32,423 nt of DNA, taken from Nitrospira sp. (lineage in GTDB: Bacteria; Nitrospirota; Nitrospiria; Nitrospirales; Nitrospiraceae). Under the pieces are notes generated by a model that did not search any database, was not told the origin of the DNA, and saw only the letters and a list, made by a program, of their open reading frames with translations. Both the position numbers and the translations under genes were made by a program. Location of the stretch: contig JAJONL010000017.1 in assembly GCA_021323395.1 (NCBI GenBank), positions 1-32,423 on the forward strand, in the 5' to 3' direction. Shown in pieces: positions 13,706 through 23,388 of the stretch; position 1 is the first letter of the stretch, and each line of letters starts with the position of its first letter.

Positions 13706-15177
13706 TATGCCAACTCTCTAGGCCTCGTCAGACAGAGAATAAACCGCACCGTTGTTCCTTTTCCCGGTTCACTTTCGACCCAGATGCGCCCACCATGGGC
13801 TTCCACTACCTTTTTTGCAAGGGCGAGGCCCAGACCGCTCCCGACCGAGGCCTGGCGCGTTTTCGACCGGCCCTGATAAAAACGCTCGAAAATATGCGGC
13901 ACTTCTTCCGTCGGGATGCCGGGGCCTGCATCCATGACCCCAACGAACAGCAGGCCCGCATCGCGACTCGGCGACATGTGTAGCCGTACTACTGATCCCT
14001 CAGGGCTGTACTTCAACGCATTGGACAGCAGATTGTCCAGTACTTGCTCAATGCGCGCACTGTCCGCTCGCACCCAATATCGTTCAACCGGAGCATCGAT
14101 CAGTAGCTGGACATGTTTGGCATCCGCCAGTAATTGAATCTTGTTCACGGATACGTCCGCAATCCGCTTGAGATCGGTCGGCGCAAAACGGTATTCCATC
14201 ATGCCCGCCTCCATTTTCGACAAATCCAGAATGGTCGAAATGAGGTACATCAACCGACGACTGCTATCGGACATGATGCGCAAGGTCGTTCGTTGATCCT
14301 GCGTGAGAGGGCCCGGGATTTCATCGAGAAGAAGGTGGGTGCCTTCCTGAATCGAAGCCATCGGGGTGCGCAGCTCATGCGACACGTGAGCGAGAAACTC
14401 ACTTTTTATCTCGTCGAGCTGCTGCAGCTTGGTACCCATCCACTTCACGGTGTCGCCGAGCTCTCGAAGTTCTCGGGGGGCCTGACCATCCATTGACGCA
14501 TGAAAATTTCCCTGCCCCATCTGTTGAATCACTGCCTGCAAGCGACGCAGGGGACGCAGAATGTTGTAACTTGCGACCGCCGCCAAACCAAGACCGAAGA
14601 CCAAGGCCACGAATATCAATGCCCGCGTGACGGATTCCGCTTGAACAGAACTGGCCCGCGACTCGTCTACCCCGACAGCAATCCGAGATTCGTGCAACCC
14701 GATGTATTGACGCAAGGTGGAAGAGATCCGGCCGGCGAGAGCATTGCGTCGCTCGTCGTAATCGACGTTGGGTTCAGCCTGGTGGCCTGCCGGGGCTGCT
14801 GATTGCGCATGAAACAGCGCGAGATGCAGTTGCTGAAAGCGCTCGACTTCCTTGAGCAAGCGCGTTTCCGGCTCGGGCGCATTTCGCGTAAGCAACCCGT
14901 CTAAGATCTGCTGAAACTCCTTGCTTTCCTCGTCGAAGTGTTCAAGAAACGTGGCCGCCGGCACGGCCAGGTACTTCTTCTCGCTCTGAATTTGCACGTA
15001 GAACGATGTCAGTAGCCGCTTAGCCGAGTCAATCTCCGGGTGGTGATGCGATCCAACCTCCGCATTTAATCCGGCTAAGGCTCGGATCTGAAGCAAAGCA
15101 TACAGATTGACGGCCGTCATCACCCCGATGATGACCAGATACGTCAGAACCAATCGCCAAAAAATTGAGAGGCGCAC
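13705..15177 (-). CDS. glrK: membrane sensor histidine kinase, GlrK/QseE-like (490 aa)
   Basis: The layout is a transmembrane helix (about 7-29), a helical periplasmic sensor region (30-185), a second transmembrane helix (186-206), a HAMP linker (LRPLRRLQAVIQQMGQGNF), a dimerisation/phosphoacceptor domain with SHELRTP (His267), and an ATPase domain with N box DNLLSNALKYS (Asn386), G1 DAGPG (416-420) and G2 GSGLGLA (447-453). All catalytic elements are present. It heads a three-gene operon with the lipoprotein and the sigma-54 activator, as in glrK-qseG-glrR of enterobacteria. The start is GTG 15177, with GGGAGG 10 bases upstream. The periplasmic region is predicted all-helical without a recognisable ligand pocket, which would fit sensing through the lipoprotein. 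Confidence 0.9.
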   Translation of the reverse strand: MRLSIFWRLVLTYLVIIGVMTAVNLYALLQIRALAGLNAEVGSHHHPEIDSAKRLLTSFYVQIQSEKKYLAVPAATFLEHFDEESKEFQQILDGLLTRNAPEPETRLLKEVERFQQLHLALFHAQSAAPAGHQAEPNVDYDERRNALAGRISSTLRQYIGLHESRIAVGVDESRASSVQAESVTRALIFVALVFGLGLAAVASYNILRPLRRLQAVIQQMGQGNFHASMDGQAPRELRELGDTVKWMGTKLQQLDEIKSEFLAHVSHELRTPMASIQEGTHLLLDEIPGPLTQDQRTTLRIMSDSSRRLMYLISTILDLSKMEAGMMEYRFAPTDLKRIADVSVNKIQLLADAKHVQLLIDAPVERYWVRADSARIEQVLDNLLSNALKYSPEGSVVRLHMSPSRDAGLLFVGVMDAGPGIPTEEVPHIFERFYQGRSKTRQASVGSGLGLALAKKVVEAHGGRIWVESEPGKGTTVRFILCLTRPRELA

Positions 15178-15325
15178 GACGGCGCATCCTCCCTTCGGTG
15201 AAGCGGAGCGCTGCCCGTAGAGTCACAGTGCAGGTTAAGCCATACACCACTTCGCTTATGCCCTCAACAAGTTCCAGAGTTTTATGCGGATGACAAGAGT
15301 GAAGAATGAACGCGCAGGGACTGCG

Positions 15326-16141
15326 CTAGCGTGCCGAGTCGTGAAAGTTCGAGTGGTACGTCCGCTGTCGGCGTGACGTAGACGTCAAAGCGACGAACAG
15401 ATGGCCTCGAAATAGGAGCATGCCGACCGTGAGCGGCGGGGTGAGCAGAAGAGCCATGCCCCCCGACAACTCGGCCGATATACCGAGCTCTGCCAACCAG
15501 GCCGTCAGGACCGTGAAGGGCACCAGAAGTAACTGGATGAAATCGAGCCCCGCGCCTCTCCCCAAGCGGCTCGACAGTTTAAAGAAGAGCGAGAGGCCTA
15601 AGGGAGCCAGAACGAGCGCCATGGGCAGAAACCATTCGATCCAGTTTTCGAGCACAAAATCGTAACTGCGCTTCAAGACATCCAGTGGAGAATCATGCCG
15701 CGTGAGATAGATGACTTCAGGCGCGGGGTTGAGCAAAATGAAGACCAGCAATAGACAGGCAGTGACGAGAAACTGACTGTCTGGATTTGCGCGCAGGCTT
15801 GAATCCAGCAGCATGGTAGGGATCCACAGGACAAACCCGACGCTGATCACATCCCAAAAATAATGCCCCATGCTGTCGAGGGCATCACGGAAGGTAATTC
15901 CGCGCATGCCCTTGATAGCTTGCTCGATCAGGCTCAGGGTCGCCCCGATCAGGAGGGCATTGACGGCACCCATCACAAATCCGCCGACCATACCCAGTGG
16001 CCTGGCGACCGTGCCGGCAAACCACATGATCACCGTGAAAACGATCACGGCGAGAATGACCAGCCAGCCACGGACAAGGGAGCGACCGGTGGCACGCAAG
16101 GCGTCATGATACAACTGTATGGTCGTAAAAAATAGTGACAT
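15326..16141 (-). CDS. polytopic inner-membrane protein of unknown function (271 aa)
   Basis: Around six hydrophobic helices are visible, among them GWLVILAVIVFTVIMWFAG, GGFVMGAVNALLIGATLSLI, FLVTACLLLVFILL, EWFLPMALVLAPLGLSLFF and a C-terminal pair. A charged loop carries TRHDSPLDVLKRSYDFVLEN. No transport or enzyme motif is recognisable. The pattern resembles uncharacterised membrane proteins of the DUF975/YesL kind, but I cannot assign a family. It is 148 bases upstream of the kinase operon on the same strand and could share regulation. No clear ribosome site precedes ATG 16141. Confidence 0.75.
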   Translation of the reverse strand: MSLFFTTIQLYHDALRATGRSLVRGWLVILAVIVFTVIMWFAGTVARPLGMVGGFVMGAVNALLIGATLSLIEQAIKGMRGITFRDALDSMGHYFWDVISVGFVLWIPTMLLDSSLRANPDSQFLVTACLLLVFILLNPAPEVIYLTRHDSPLDVLKRSYDFVLENWIEWFLPMALVLAPLGLSLFFKLSSRLGRGAGLDFIQLLLVPFTVLTAWLAELGISAELSGGMALLLTPPLTVGMLLFRGHLFVALTSTSRRQRTYHSNFHDSAR

Positions 16142-16302
16142 AACAAAAGCATCTTGGCGCCAAAAGCCAAGGGAGCGGCGGCTCGCGTCGACACATCTGA
16201 CGTATTCGGAGGCGGACCATAGTCCGGATCACCCGGACAGGTCAAGTCCGGAGCCGGTCAGCCCGCCTCGAAGAGGATAACAAGATGTCATGCCCAGCTC
16301 TA

Positions 16303-16330
16303 TTGACTTGGAATTCAATGTGATTATGTT
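16303..16330 (+). promoter_or_regulatory. candidate sigma-70-type promoter of clpB
   Basis: TTGACT (16303-16308) and TATGTT (16325-16330) are separated by 16 bases and lie 36 bases before ATG 16367. No CIRCE element or sigma-32-like box is evident. Heat-shock control is therefore not supported by the sequence. Confidence 0.4.
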
Positions 16331-16366
16331 CATCTCGTAGAGAGACCTTCACCCGGAGTGAGCCAC

Positions 16367-18961
16367 ATGGATATGAATCGCATGACCGTCAAGCTTCAAG
16401 ATGCCCTGCAGGGCGCCTCAGCCATCGCCATGCGCCGTGGGCACCAAGGTATCGATGTCGAACATCTCCTCCTGGCGCTCTTGGAGCAAGAACAGGGTAT
16501 CGCGGGAGCCTTGTTTGAACAAGCCGGGCTGTCCCCTGCCGCCGTTCGTCAAGCGGCGGATCAAGTTCTCTCCAAAGTGGCTCAGGTTCAAGGACCGGGT
16601 GCGGCCCCGGGGCAGATTCATTTGACTCCCCGTTTGGGCACTCTTCTGACCAAAGCCGAAGACCAGATGAAGGAATTGCGTGATGAATTTCTCAGCGTAG
16701 AACACGTCGTCCTGGCCATGGCCGAAGAGGGCGGAGTGTTCCGACGGCTCAATCTGACGCGTGATCGCTTGCTCACGGCATTGCAACAGGTGCGAGGCAA
16801 TCAGCGAGTGACGAGCCAGGATCCCGAAGGAACGTACCAAGCTCTCGAAAAATACGGTCGCGATCTCACCAAGCTGGCCGGACAGGGCAAACTGGATCCG
16901 GTCATCGGCCGCGACGATGAAATCCGTCGGACCATTCAAATTCTGTCACGGCGAACCAAGAACAATCCGGTTCTGATCGGTGAACCTGGCGTCGGCAAGA
17001 CGGCCATCGTCGAAGGTCTGGCCCAACGCATCGTCAAAGGCGACGTACCGGAAGGCTTGAAGCAGAAACGCGTGGTGGTGCTGGACATGGGGGCGTTGGT
17101 AGCCGGGGCAAAGTTCCGGGGAGAATTCGAAGAGCGATTAAAAGCCGTCTTAAAAGAAATCCAGGCCGCCCAGGGACAGGTTTTGCTGTTCATCGATGAG
17201 CTTCACACGGTCGTCGGAGCGGGTGCTGCAGAAGGAGCGATGGACGCCGCCAACTTACTCAAGCCGATGTTGGCTAGAGGGGAAATGCATCTCATCGGCG
17301 CGACCACCCTCGATGAGTACCGAAAACATATCGAAAAAGATGCCGCACTCGAACGGCGCTTTCAAACGGTTCTAGTGGATCAGCCGAGCGTGGAAGATAC
17401 GATTTCAATCCTACGTGGACTGAAGGAACGCTATGAAGTGCACCATGGCGTGCGGATCAAAGACGCCGCCCTCGTGGCGGCGGCGAAATTGTCGAATCGC
17501 TATATCGGCGATCGATTTTTGCCGGATAAGGCGATCGATCTGGTGGACGAGGCGGCCGCGCGTCTCCGGACTGAAATCGACAGTCTGCCGGCTGAGCTCG
17601 ACGAAGTCTCACGCAAAGTCCTGCAACTCGAGATCGAGCGCGAAGCCCTCAAAAAGGAAACGGATGCCGGCAGCAAGGCGCGCCTGCAATCCATCGAAAA
17701 GGAATTGACCGAAAAGAATCGCGACCTCGGGGCGTTGAAGACGCGCTGGGAATCGGAAAAAAATTCTGTGAGCAAGCTCAGGAAGATTCGCCAGCACATC
17801 GAGGAAGTCAAACAGACCATCGAGCGTTCCGAACGAGCCTACGATTTGAATAAAGTCGCCGAGCTGCGGTACGGCGAGCTGCCGCGACTGGAACGAGAAC
17901 TCGAACTGGAACAGCAGTCTCTCGGCAAGAAACAGAATGAGACCCGTCTGTTGAAAGAAGAAGTGGATGAGGAGGATATCGCCGCCGTCGTCAGCCGCTG
18001 GACCGGCATACCCGTCACCCGCCTCGTCGAGGGCGAGATGGAGAAACTGCTCAAGTTAGACGAACTGCTCCATACCCGTGTCGTCGGCCAGGAGCAGGCC
18101 GTCACCGCCGTCGCCGACGCAGTCCTGCGCGCACGATCCGGCATCAAGGACCCCAATCGTCCGATCGGTTCTTTTCTCTTCCTGGGACCGACCGGCGTCG
18201 GCAAGACAGAACTGGCGCGGGCGCTTTCGGCCACCCTGTTCGACAACGAGTCCAATCTCATCCGTATCGACATGACGGAGTACATGGAAAAGCACACCGT
18301 GGCGCGATTGATCGGCGCCCCTCCCGGCTATGTCGGCTATGAAGAAGGCGGGCAGCTCACGGAAGCGGTGCGACGGCACCCGTTTTCTGTCATTCTCTTC
18401 GATGAAATCGAAAAAGCGCACCACGATGTTTTCAATATTCTTTTGCAGGTGCTCGACGACGGACGGCTGACCGATTCACAAGGTCGTACGGTGGATTTCA
18501 AGAACACCGTTCTCATCATGACGTCGAACATCGGCAGTCAGCACATCCTCGAAGCCCAACAGGCCGGCGCCTCCTATGAAACCATGAAGGCTCAGGTCAC
18601 GAGCGAATTACGCGCGCATTTCCGGCCGGAATTCCTGAACCGGGTGGATGAAATCGTGGTCTTCCACGCCTTGGGCAGCGAGCACCTGACGCGGATTGTG
18701 GAGATTCAGCTGGAGCGGTTGCGCACCCGGTTGCTGGAGCGACGGATCACGCTGACCGTCACACCGGCCGCGTTAAACAATCTCGGCCAACGAGGTTACG
18801 ATCCTGTCTATGGAGCGAGACCGTTGAAGCGGCTGATTCAGCAGGAAATCGAAACCCCGATGGCGCGGCAGTTGATCAAGGGTGAGCTGAGGGATGGCGA
18901 TACGGCAGTGGTGGATTTGAAAGACGGTCAAATCGTGATCGTCCCGACGGTAGCGCCTTAA
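16367..18961 (+). CDS. clpB: ClpB disaggregase (AAA+ chaperone)
   Basis: ClpB pulls polypeptides out of aggregates in the cytoplasm together with DnaK. The 864 residues match the family length. Parts in order: N-terminal double Clp repeat (about 3-145); first AAA+ domain with Walker A GEPGVGKT (205-212), pore loop [10 protein letters not shown] and Walker B LLFIDELH; the long ClpB-specific coiled-coil middle domain (about 400-525, [19 protein letters not shown] and following); second AAA+ domain with GPTGVGKT (607-614), pore loop GYVGYEEGG and Walker [12 protein letters not shown]; small C-terminal domain with [15 protein letters not shown] placed the start at ATG 16367, 8 bases after GGAG; a GTG at 16358 is in frame. 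The gene is monocistronic and intact. Confidence 0.97.
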   Translation: MDMNRMTVKLQDALQGASAIAMRRGHQGIDVEHLLLALLEQEQGIAGALFEQAGLSPAAVRQAADQVLSKVAQVQGPGAAPGQIHLTPRLGTLLTKAEDQMKELRDEFLSVEHVVLAMAEEGGVFRRLNLTRDRLLTALQQVRGNQRVTSQDPEGTYQALEKYGRDLTKLAGQGKLDPVIGRDDEIRRTIQILSRRTKNNPVLIGEPGVGKTAIVEGLAQRIVKGDVPEGLKQKRVVVLDMGALVAGAKFRGEFEERLKAVLKEIQAAQGQVLLFIDELHTVVGAGAAEGAMDAANLLKPMLARGEMHLIGATTLDEYRKHIEKDAALERRFQTVLVDQPSVEDTISILRGLKERYEVHHGVRIKDAALVAAAKLSNRYIGDRFLPDKAIDLVDEAAARLRTEIDSLPAELDEVSRKVLQLEIEREALKKETDAGSKARLQSIEKELTEKNRDLGALKTRWESEKNSVSKLRKIRQHIEEVKQTIERSERAYDLNKVAELRYGELPRLERELELEQQSLGKKQNETRLLKEEVDEEDIAAVVSRWTGIPVTRLVEGEMEKLLKLDELLHTRVVGQEQAVTAVADAVLRARSGIKDPNRPIGSFLFLGPTGVGKTELARALSATLFDNESNLIRIDMTEYMEKHTVARLIGAPPGYVGYEEGGQLTEAVRRHPFSVILFDEIEKAHHDVFNILLQVLDDGRLTDSQGRTVDFKNTVLIMTSNIGSQHILEAQQAGASYETMKAQVTSELRAHFRPEFLNRVDEIVVFHALGSEHLTRIVEIQLERLRTRLLERRITLTVTPAALNNLGQRGYDPVYGARPLKRLIQQEIETPMARQLIKGELRDGDTAVVDLKDGQIVIVPTVAP

Positions 18962-19011
18962 GATGCCGCTGGTACCCGTTCGGCAGTGAGGTGCTTATGC
19001 GCGCCAGGAGC

Positions 19012-19437
19012 TTAACCCAGAAACACGGAACCTCCCTGCATGTCCGCGTCCTTGCCGCTGAAATGCTTCTTATCGATTCGCCATTCGGTCTGTGACACGT
19101 CCAGTCGATGACCCTTGATGGTGTGAAACGACCCGCGGCTAAACACGACTCGATTGCCCTCCCGCAGTTCCAATGCGAAGACCACTGTCCCTGACTCCTC
19201 ATGCTTTAACGAGACGCTCGTGGGACTCTTGGCGAGCTGATAGGCGCGTCGCTCATTAAAGGTCAGGTTACTGTCGACCACCTTGGCCATCATACGCCCC
19301 ACGTCATCGAAGAGGGCAAAATTGACGAGCAACGCCCGCACCGGTTCCTTGATCGCCACTTCAAACTGCGGCACCCCTTCAATATCGATGATGCCGTTGG
19401 AGTTTCGATAGAGGTTGGAACCCACTTCAATATCCAT
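19012..19437 (-). CDS. conserved-looking hypothetical protein (141 aa)
   Basis: ATG 19437 follows AAGGAG. The protein is beta-rich with no signal peptide: MDIEVGSNLYRNSNGIIDIEG, then EPVRALLVNFALFDDVGRMM, VVFALELREGNRVVFSRGSF and TEWRIDKKHFSGKD. The pattern resembles a self-contained beta-sandwich. No catalytic residues stand out and I recognise no family. It is on the opposite strand to clpB and converges with it, 50 bases apart. It is downstream of the yifB block on the same strand and may be the last gene of that transcript. Confidence 0.65.
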   Translation of the reverse strand: MDIEVGSNLYRNSNGIIDIEGVPQFEVAIKEPVRALLVNFALFDDVGRMMAKVVDSNLTFNERRAYQLAKSPTSVSLKHEESGTVVFALELREGNRVVFSRGSFHTIKGHRLDVSQTEWRIDKKHFSGKDADMQGGSVFLG

Positions 19438-19477
19438 GACGACTGCTCCTTATGCTGCGCAGCACCGAAGGTGCCTG

Positions 19478-19711
19478 CTATGCTTTTTTGATGCGATCCA
19501 GTATTAACGCAATGCATCCGCCCAATAGCCCGCCGCCCAACACCGTGGTTAAAAGTTCCACCAGTTTCAATTCCCACACCGATCCTTGGGCCTGCATTGC
19601 CTCGCGGATTCCCCCTTGCAAGAGAATCACCGCCAGAGCCATGGTGGCGCCGACAATGAACCACCATCCGAAGACACGCACCGTATGGATGACAGGAGAC
19701 TCTTTCACCAC
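19478..19711 (-). CDS. small two-helix membrane protein (77 aa)
   Basis: Two hydrophobic helices are evident: VFGWWFIVGATMALAVILLQ and LLTTVLGGGLLGGCIALILD, joined by a short polar loop with EAMQAQGSVWELK. A basic end (RIKKA) follows, so the C-terminus probably faces the cytoplasm. The start GTG 19711 overlaps the end of the yifB-type gene by 7 bases, so translation is coupled. No family recognised. Confidence 0.65.
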   Translation of the reverse strand: MVKESPVIHTVRVFGWWFIVGATMALAVILLQGGIREAMQAQGSVWELKLVELLTTVLGGGLLGGCIALILDRIKKA

Positions 19712-21234
19712 TCCATCCGTCGATCAAAACTTCGATATTGAATCGCCTCCGCCAGATGCGACGGGCCAATAGTATCTGCCCCGCCCAGGTCAGCAATAGT
19801 TCGCGCCACCCGAAGGATTCTTCCATGCGCACGGGCTGAGAATCCCAAACGTGTCATCGCCTGTTCCAACAATTCCCTGCCTGCGGGATCCAATGCACAA
19901 TACTGCTTCAGGTGCCGCGGTTTCAATTGGGCATTGGTGTAAATCCCCTCGCGACAGTACCGCACTGCCTGTCGTTGCCGTGCGTCCATCACCCGGGCCC
20001 TGATCGCGGCCGACGAATCGGTAGGCGGCAAGTCGTCGCCCAGGGCGCGAATCGGGACCGCGGGCACCTCGATCTGCAGATCCAGCCGATCCAAGAGTGG
20101 CCCGGACAACCGGCTGCGATAGCGTCTGACCTGAGCGGCGCTGCAGACGCATTCTTTGGCGCGGTCTCCATAATATCCGCAAGGGCAAGGATTCATGGCG
20201 GCGACCAGCATGAAACGAGCGGGAAACCGCAAGGACCCGCTGGCACGCGTGACCGTCACGTGGCCGTCCTCGAGGGGCTGGCGTAGGCCGTCGAGCGTGG
20301 CCCGCCCGAACTCTCCGGCCTCATCGAGAAATAAAACGCCGTTGTGCGCGAGGGAAACCTCACCGGGGCGTGGCGCCGACCCGCCGCCGATGAGCCCGGC
20401 TTCTGAAATGCTGTGATGGGGAGCCCGAAACGGGCGTCGATGCATCAAGGGGTGATCCTGCGAGAGTTGCCCGACCACGCTATGAATACGGCTGGTCTCT
20501 AATGCCTCTTCCTGAGCCAGCAAGGGCAGTATACCGGGAAGGCGCCGCGCCAGCATGGTCTTGCCTGCGCCGGGAGGTCCCATCATGAGGAGGTTGTGCC
20601 CGCCCGCTGCCGCCACCTCCAGCGCCCGCTTCGCATGAGCTTGCCCCCTGACGTCGGCAAAGTCGTCTTCCTCGGCGCCTCCGGCGGAAGTCTTGCCGTT
20701 CCGCATTGCCGCCATCGGTGCGATGCTCTGGGCCCCGCGTAGGAATTCGACTGCTTCGGGCAGGGTATGGATAGGAAAGACTTCAGTCCCATCCACGAGG
20801 GCGGCTTCCTCTGCATTGTCCGCAGAAATCAACATGCGATGACGATGGCGGCAGGCGACGCCGATGGAGAGGGCGCCGGGGATTGGCTTCAAGCGGCCAT
20901 CGAGAGACAGTTCCCCAACCAAGACGTGACCGTGAACCGCATCCAGGGGAACGATGTTTTCGGCAGCCAGGATACCGAGCGCGATGGCCAGATCGAGGCC
21001 GGCTCCTTCCTTCTTGATATTCGCGGGAGCCAAGTTCACGGTGATTTTCTTCACGGGAAAGTGAAAACCGCTATTCTTGAGCGCAGCGCGAACCCGGTCA
21101 CGGCTCTCGCGCACCGTGGCATCGGGAAGTCCAACGATCGAGAACTGGGGAAGACCGGACGATATATCCACTTCCACATCCACCAAGTGTGCTTCCACCC
21201 CGACAATGGCCGCACTCAATACATTTGCCAGCAC
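19705..21234 (-). CDS. YifB/ComM-type Mg chelatase-like AAA+ ATPase (509 aa)
   Basis: The family includes ComM, a helicase that helps integrate transformed DNA by branch migration. Order: N-terminal Lon-protease-like fold (1-170) with GLPDATVRESRDRVRAALKN and KKEGAGLDLAIALGIL; AAA+ core with Walker A GPPGAGKT (219-226) and Walker B GVLFLDEAGEF; a zinc-knuckle-like insert NPCPCGYYGDRAKECVCS; and the C-terminal lid with YTNAQLKPRHL and the arginine-rich LRVARTIADL. All ATPase motifs are intact. I prefer GTG 21234, since GGAGGTGAT lies directly upstream and the product then begins LANVLSAAIVGVEA as in relatives; the ORF is open further up to 21270. The gene is coupled to the small membrane protein downstream. 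Confidence 0.93.
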   Translation of the reverse strand: MLANVLSAAIVGVEAHLVDVEVDISSGLPQFSIVGLPDATVRESRDRVRAALKNSGFHFPVKKITVNLAPANIKKEGAGLDLAIALGILAAENIVPLDAVHGHVLVGELSLDGRLKPIPGALSIGVACRHRHRMLISADNAEEAALVDGTEVFPIHTLPEAVEFLRGAQSIAPMAAMRNGKTSAGGAEEDDFADVRGQAHAKRALEVAAAGGHNLLMMGPPGAGKTMLARRLPGILPLLAQEEALETSRIHSVVGQLSQDHPLMHRRPFRAPHHSISEAGLIGGGSAPRPGEVSLAHNGVLFLDEAGEFGRATLDGLRQPLEDGHVTVTRASGSLRFPARFMLVAAMNPCPCGYYGDRAKECVCSAAQVRRYRSRLSGPLLDRLDLQIEVPAVPIRALGDDLPPTDSSAAIRARVMDARQRQAVRYCREGIYTNAQLKPRHLKQYCALDPAGRELLEQAMTRLGFSARAHGRILRVARTIADLGGADTIGPSHLAEAIQYRSFDRRMEW

Positions 21235-21400
21235 AATCACCTCCGCAACTAGGGCAAGAGGAAGCATCACAACACATGGAATGTCTGAAACCTGCTCCAG
21301 TGGCCGAATTATAGGCAGCGGCCTCCGCTGAATTCAATCGTGGCCGCTCCGATCAAATAGGCGATGGTTTCACGCGGTAGCGGGCCCTGCCGCTGTTCTG

Positions 21401-21406
21401 TATAAT
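21401..21406 (+). promoter_or_regulatory. perfect -10 box overlapping the first possible start codon
   Basis: TATAAT at 21401-21406 overlaps the first ATG (21405) of the following gene. If used, transcription would begin near 21413, next to ATG 21414, giving a leaderless message. No good -35 box is visible. Confidence 0.35.
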
Positions 21407-21413
21407 GCCCGCC

Positions 21414-22088
21414 ATGCCATCACCACTTGCTACTCGCCGTGGCCCGGTACTGTTGGATGCGCCCGATCTATCGCGAACGAGGACGAAGGGAATCCGACCT
21501 GGGCTGTTGATCCACCCCTATAGCCTCGTGATCGCATTCTTTTTGTCTATGCTCCTTCCGGTCATGTTGTGGGCGCAGCCACGAACGGGGGTGACGCTCG
21601 CCGCCGCTCAACTGTCGCGGACGCCGTCACCTTATATCGGCTCGGTCATGGCGCTATTGGCTACGTTTGAAGATGCGGGTATCCTGCCGCCGGAAGGCAC
21701 GCCGCAAGCCAACGGCATCATCAAGGCCGTTATTCAATTTCAATCGGCCTTCCTGAAAAGTCACCAGCCGGAGGTACAACAATTTTTTACAGAGGCCCAT
21801 CGGATCAAATTCGGCCGCCGCGCAGAAGAGGTCGAAGCGTCATTTCGACAACGCGGTTGGTCCGCAGACAGCTTCGATGCGGTCATAGAGGCCGGGCAAA
21901 TCTCCAGCGCGTGGAGCGCCACCGGTCTTGAGGGCGCCCTCCGAGAGTTCAATATCGGAAAACCGGATTTTGACCTCCTCGCGCAGTTGTACCGACAGAG
22001 CACCACCGCCTTCGCCACACAGGGAAAGACGTTCCAGGAAGTCTATGCGCAGCGCCGCCGGGACATGCCCGGCGCCCCATCGGAGTGA
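21414..22088 (+). CDS. exported hypothetical protein (about 224 aa)
   Basis: A hydrophobic stretch, HPYSLVIAFFLSMLLPVMLW followed by AQPRTG, sits about 35 residues from the first start. That is either a long-leader signal peptide or a sign that the true start is internal. The mature part is helical: YIGSVMALLATFEDAGILP, NGIIKAVIQFQSAFLKSH, an alanine-rich region ending in GALREFNIGKPDFDLLAQLY, and a charged C-terminus. No enzyme motif or family is recognised. There is no ribosome site before ATG 21405 or 21414. The TATAAT overlapping the first ATG argues for 21414 or a later start. It is divergent from the yifB-type gene. Confidence 0.6.
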   Translation: MPSPLATRRGPVLLDAPDLSRTRTKGIRPGLLIHPYSLVIAFFLSMLLPVMLWAQPRTGVTLAAAQLSRTPSPYIGSVMALLATFEDAGILPPEGTPQANGIIKAVIQFQSAFLKSHQPEVQQFFTEAHRIKFGRRAEEVEASFRQRGWSADSFDAVIEAGQISSAWSATGLEGALREFNIGKPDFDLLAQLYRQSTTAFATQGKTFQEVYAQRRRDMPGAPSE

Positions 22089-22160
22089 CCACCGCGTGTT
22101 GATTGACCCCATCGGAACCTACCCCACTGTTTCTCACTTTTCACAGCCAGAGGAGGCATG

Positions 22161-22397
22161 ATGGCCACGAAAGCGTACATTCTCATCAAGGTCAAGGCAG
22201 GTAAGGGCAAGTCGGTTCTCACGGCACTCAAGAACATCGCCGGCGTTGAACAGATTCATGCTTGTTTCGGCCAGCCGGACATTTTTGTGTTTATCAATGT
22301 GGCAGATGAACGGGCGCTGTCGGATGTGGTGATTACCCGCATTCACGCGATCGAGGGTGTGGAAGAAACCGACACCCACATCGTCGCCGAAACGTAA
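22161..22397 (+). CDS. stand-alone Lrp/AsnC ligand-binding (RAM) domain protein (78 aa)
   Basis: The protein is one alpha-beta RAM domain without the DNA-binding half of Lrp/AsnC regulators. Visible strands and helices: AYILIKVKAGKGKSVLTALK, IAGVEQIHACFGQPDIFVFI, and VVITRIHAIEGVEETDTHIV. Such stand-alone RAM proteins can form rings that bind small ligands such as amino acids. Start ATG 22161 is chosen because GAGGAGG ends 4 bases upstream; ATG 22158 is too close to it. The stop is one base from the convergent oxidoreductase gene. Confidence 0.88.
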   Translation: MATKAYILIKVKAGKGKSVLTALKNIAGVEQIHACFGQPDIFVFINVADERALSDVVITRIHAIEGVEETDTHIVAET

Positions 22398-22398
22398 T

Positions 22399-23388
22399 TC
22401 AAGCGTATTCGACCAGAACGGTGCGCCCCTCCTGCTGTGCGGACGAGTAGCAGGCTTCCGCGATTTCAACCGCCCGCTGGCCGTCTTCGATGCTTATCGG
22501 AGGCGGCAGCGTTTCCCGCACCGCCCGCACAAATGCGCGCAGGGTCCTGAGCACCGTGGGGTCAGCGGCGGTCGACCATTCCCCGGCGCCATGCCGAGCG
22601 GACACCTGCACAACCTTCTGTGAGCACCAGTCTGCCGATAACTGTCCCTCCGCGCCGATCAGTTCGAGTCTTCCGATTCGCCCTGATGAAACTCGAGACA
22701 CGTCCAGCAGGCCCACCAATCCACGACTGGTTGTGAACCGGCCCACAACACGACCCTCCGCTCCATGCGGCGGCACTACGTCCATGGCGCACGAGACTGC
22801 CTCAACCTCATCTTTCGTGAAGACACGAATCAGATCCAGCAGGTGGATCCCTGTTTCGAGTAAACAGCCGCGGCCGCCGAACGCCCGGAGGTCTTCACTG
22901 AGCCCATGCGGTTCCATGCGACTGGCGAGACTGAGGTAGTGGAGCGCGCCGATCTGCGCCTGCCGTTCCTGCAGGGCGACGACGGCGGCATCGAACCTGA
23001 GGGTCTGCGCCGTCATCATGACCTGTCCGGCCTGGCGCGCCGCTTGGGCGATCGCATGCGCATCGGTTGCCGTGAGGGCCAGGGGTTTCTCGACCAACAA
23101 TGCCTTCTTGGCCTGGGCGACGGCCAAACAAATTTCGCGATTGAGGGCCGGCGGCGTGACGACGACGACGGCCTCCACATGAGGGTCGGCAATTAGGCGG
23201 CGATAGTCAGGATAACAAGGCACGGTCGTACCGACAGCCAGACCGTGGCCTTCGCCTGTCCGTCGACGACTGACAGCCACTAAGCGAGCCTCAGGGAGGT
23301 CGTTCACAAGGTGTTTGACGTATCGGCTGCCGTGACGGCCGAGTCCGATCAATCCGATCCCGAGAGGTGCGAGTGGTTTCTGCAACAT
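22399..23388 (-). CDS. Gfo/Idh/MocA-family NAD(P)-dependent oxidoreductase (329 aa)
   Basis: The N-terminal Rossmann fold shows IGLIGLGRHGSRYVKHL (GxGxxG), followed by VEAVVVVTPP and the family signature VEKPLALT (EKP 100-102). The C-terminal catalytic domain has RGCLLETGIHLLDLIRVF, where Gly180, His182 and Asp185 match the conserved GxHxxD pattern. Substrates in this family are sugars, inositols, biliverdin and related compounds; nothing here indicates which. No sugar-metabolism neighbours help. The length is usual and all key residues are present. It converges with the RAM-domain gene, separated by a single base. Confidence 0.92.
   Translation of the reverse strand: MLQKPLAPLGIGLIGLGRHGSRYVKHLVNDLPEARLVAVSRRRTGEGHGLAVGTTVPCYPDYRRLIADPHVEAVVVVTPPALNREICLAVAQAKKALLVEKPLALTATDAHAIAQAARQAGQVMMTAQTLRFDAAVVALQERQAQIGALHYLSLASRMEPHGLSEDLRAFGGRGCLLETGIHLLDLIRVFTKDEVEAVSCAMDVVPPHGAEGRVVGRFTTSRGLVGLLDVSRVSSGRIGRLELIGAEGQLSADWCSQKVVQVSARHGAGEWSTAADPTVLRTLRAFVRAVRETLPPPISIEDGQRAVEIAEACYSSAQQEGRTVLVEYA

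Noticed and set aside
16200-16366. CIRCE or heat-shock promoter in front of clpB
   Set aside because: No TTAGCACTC-type inverted repeat is present; only a GTCCGG/CCGGAC hairpin and a sigma-70-like promoter are seen.
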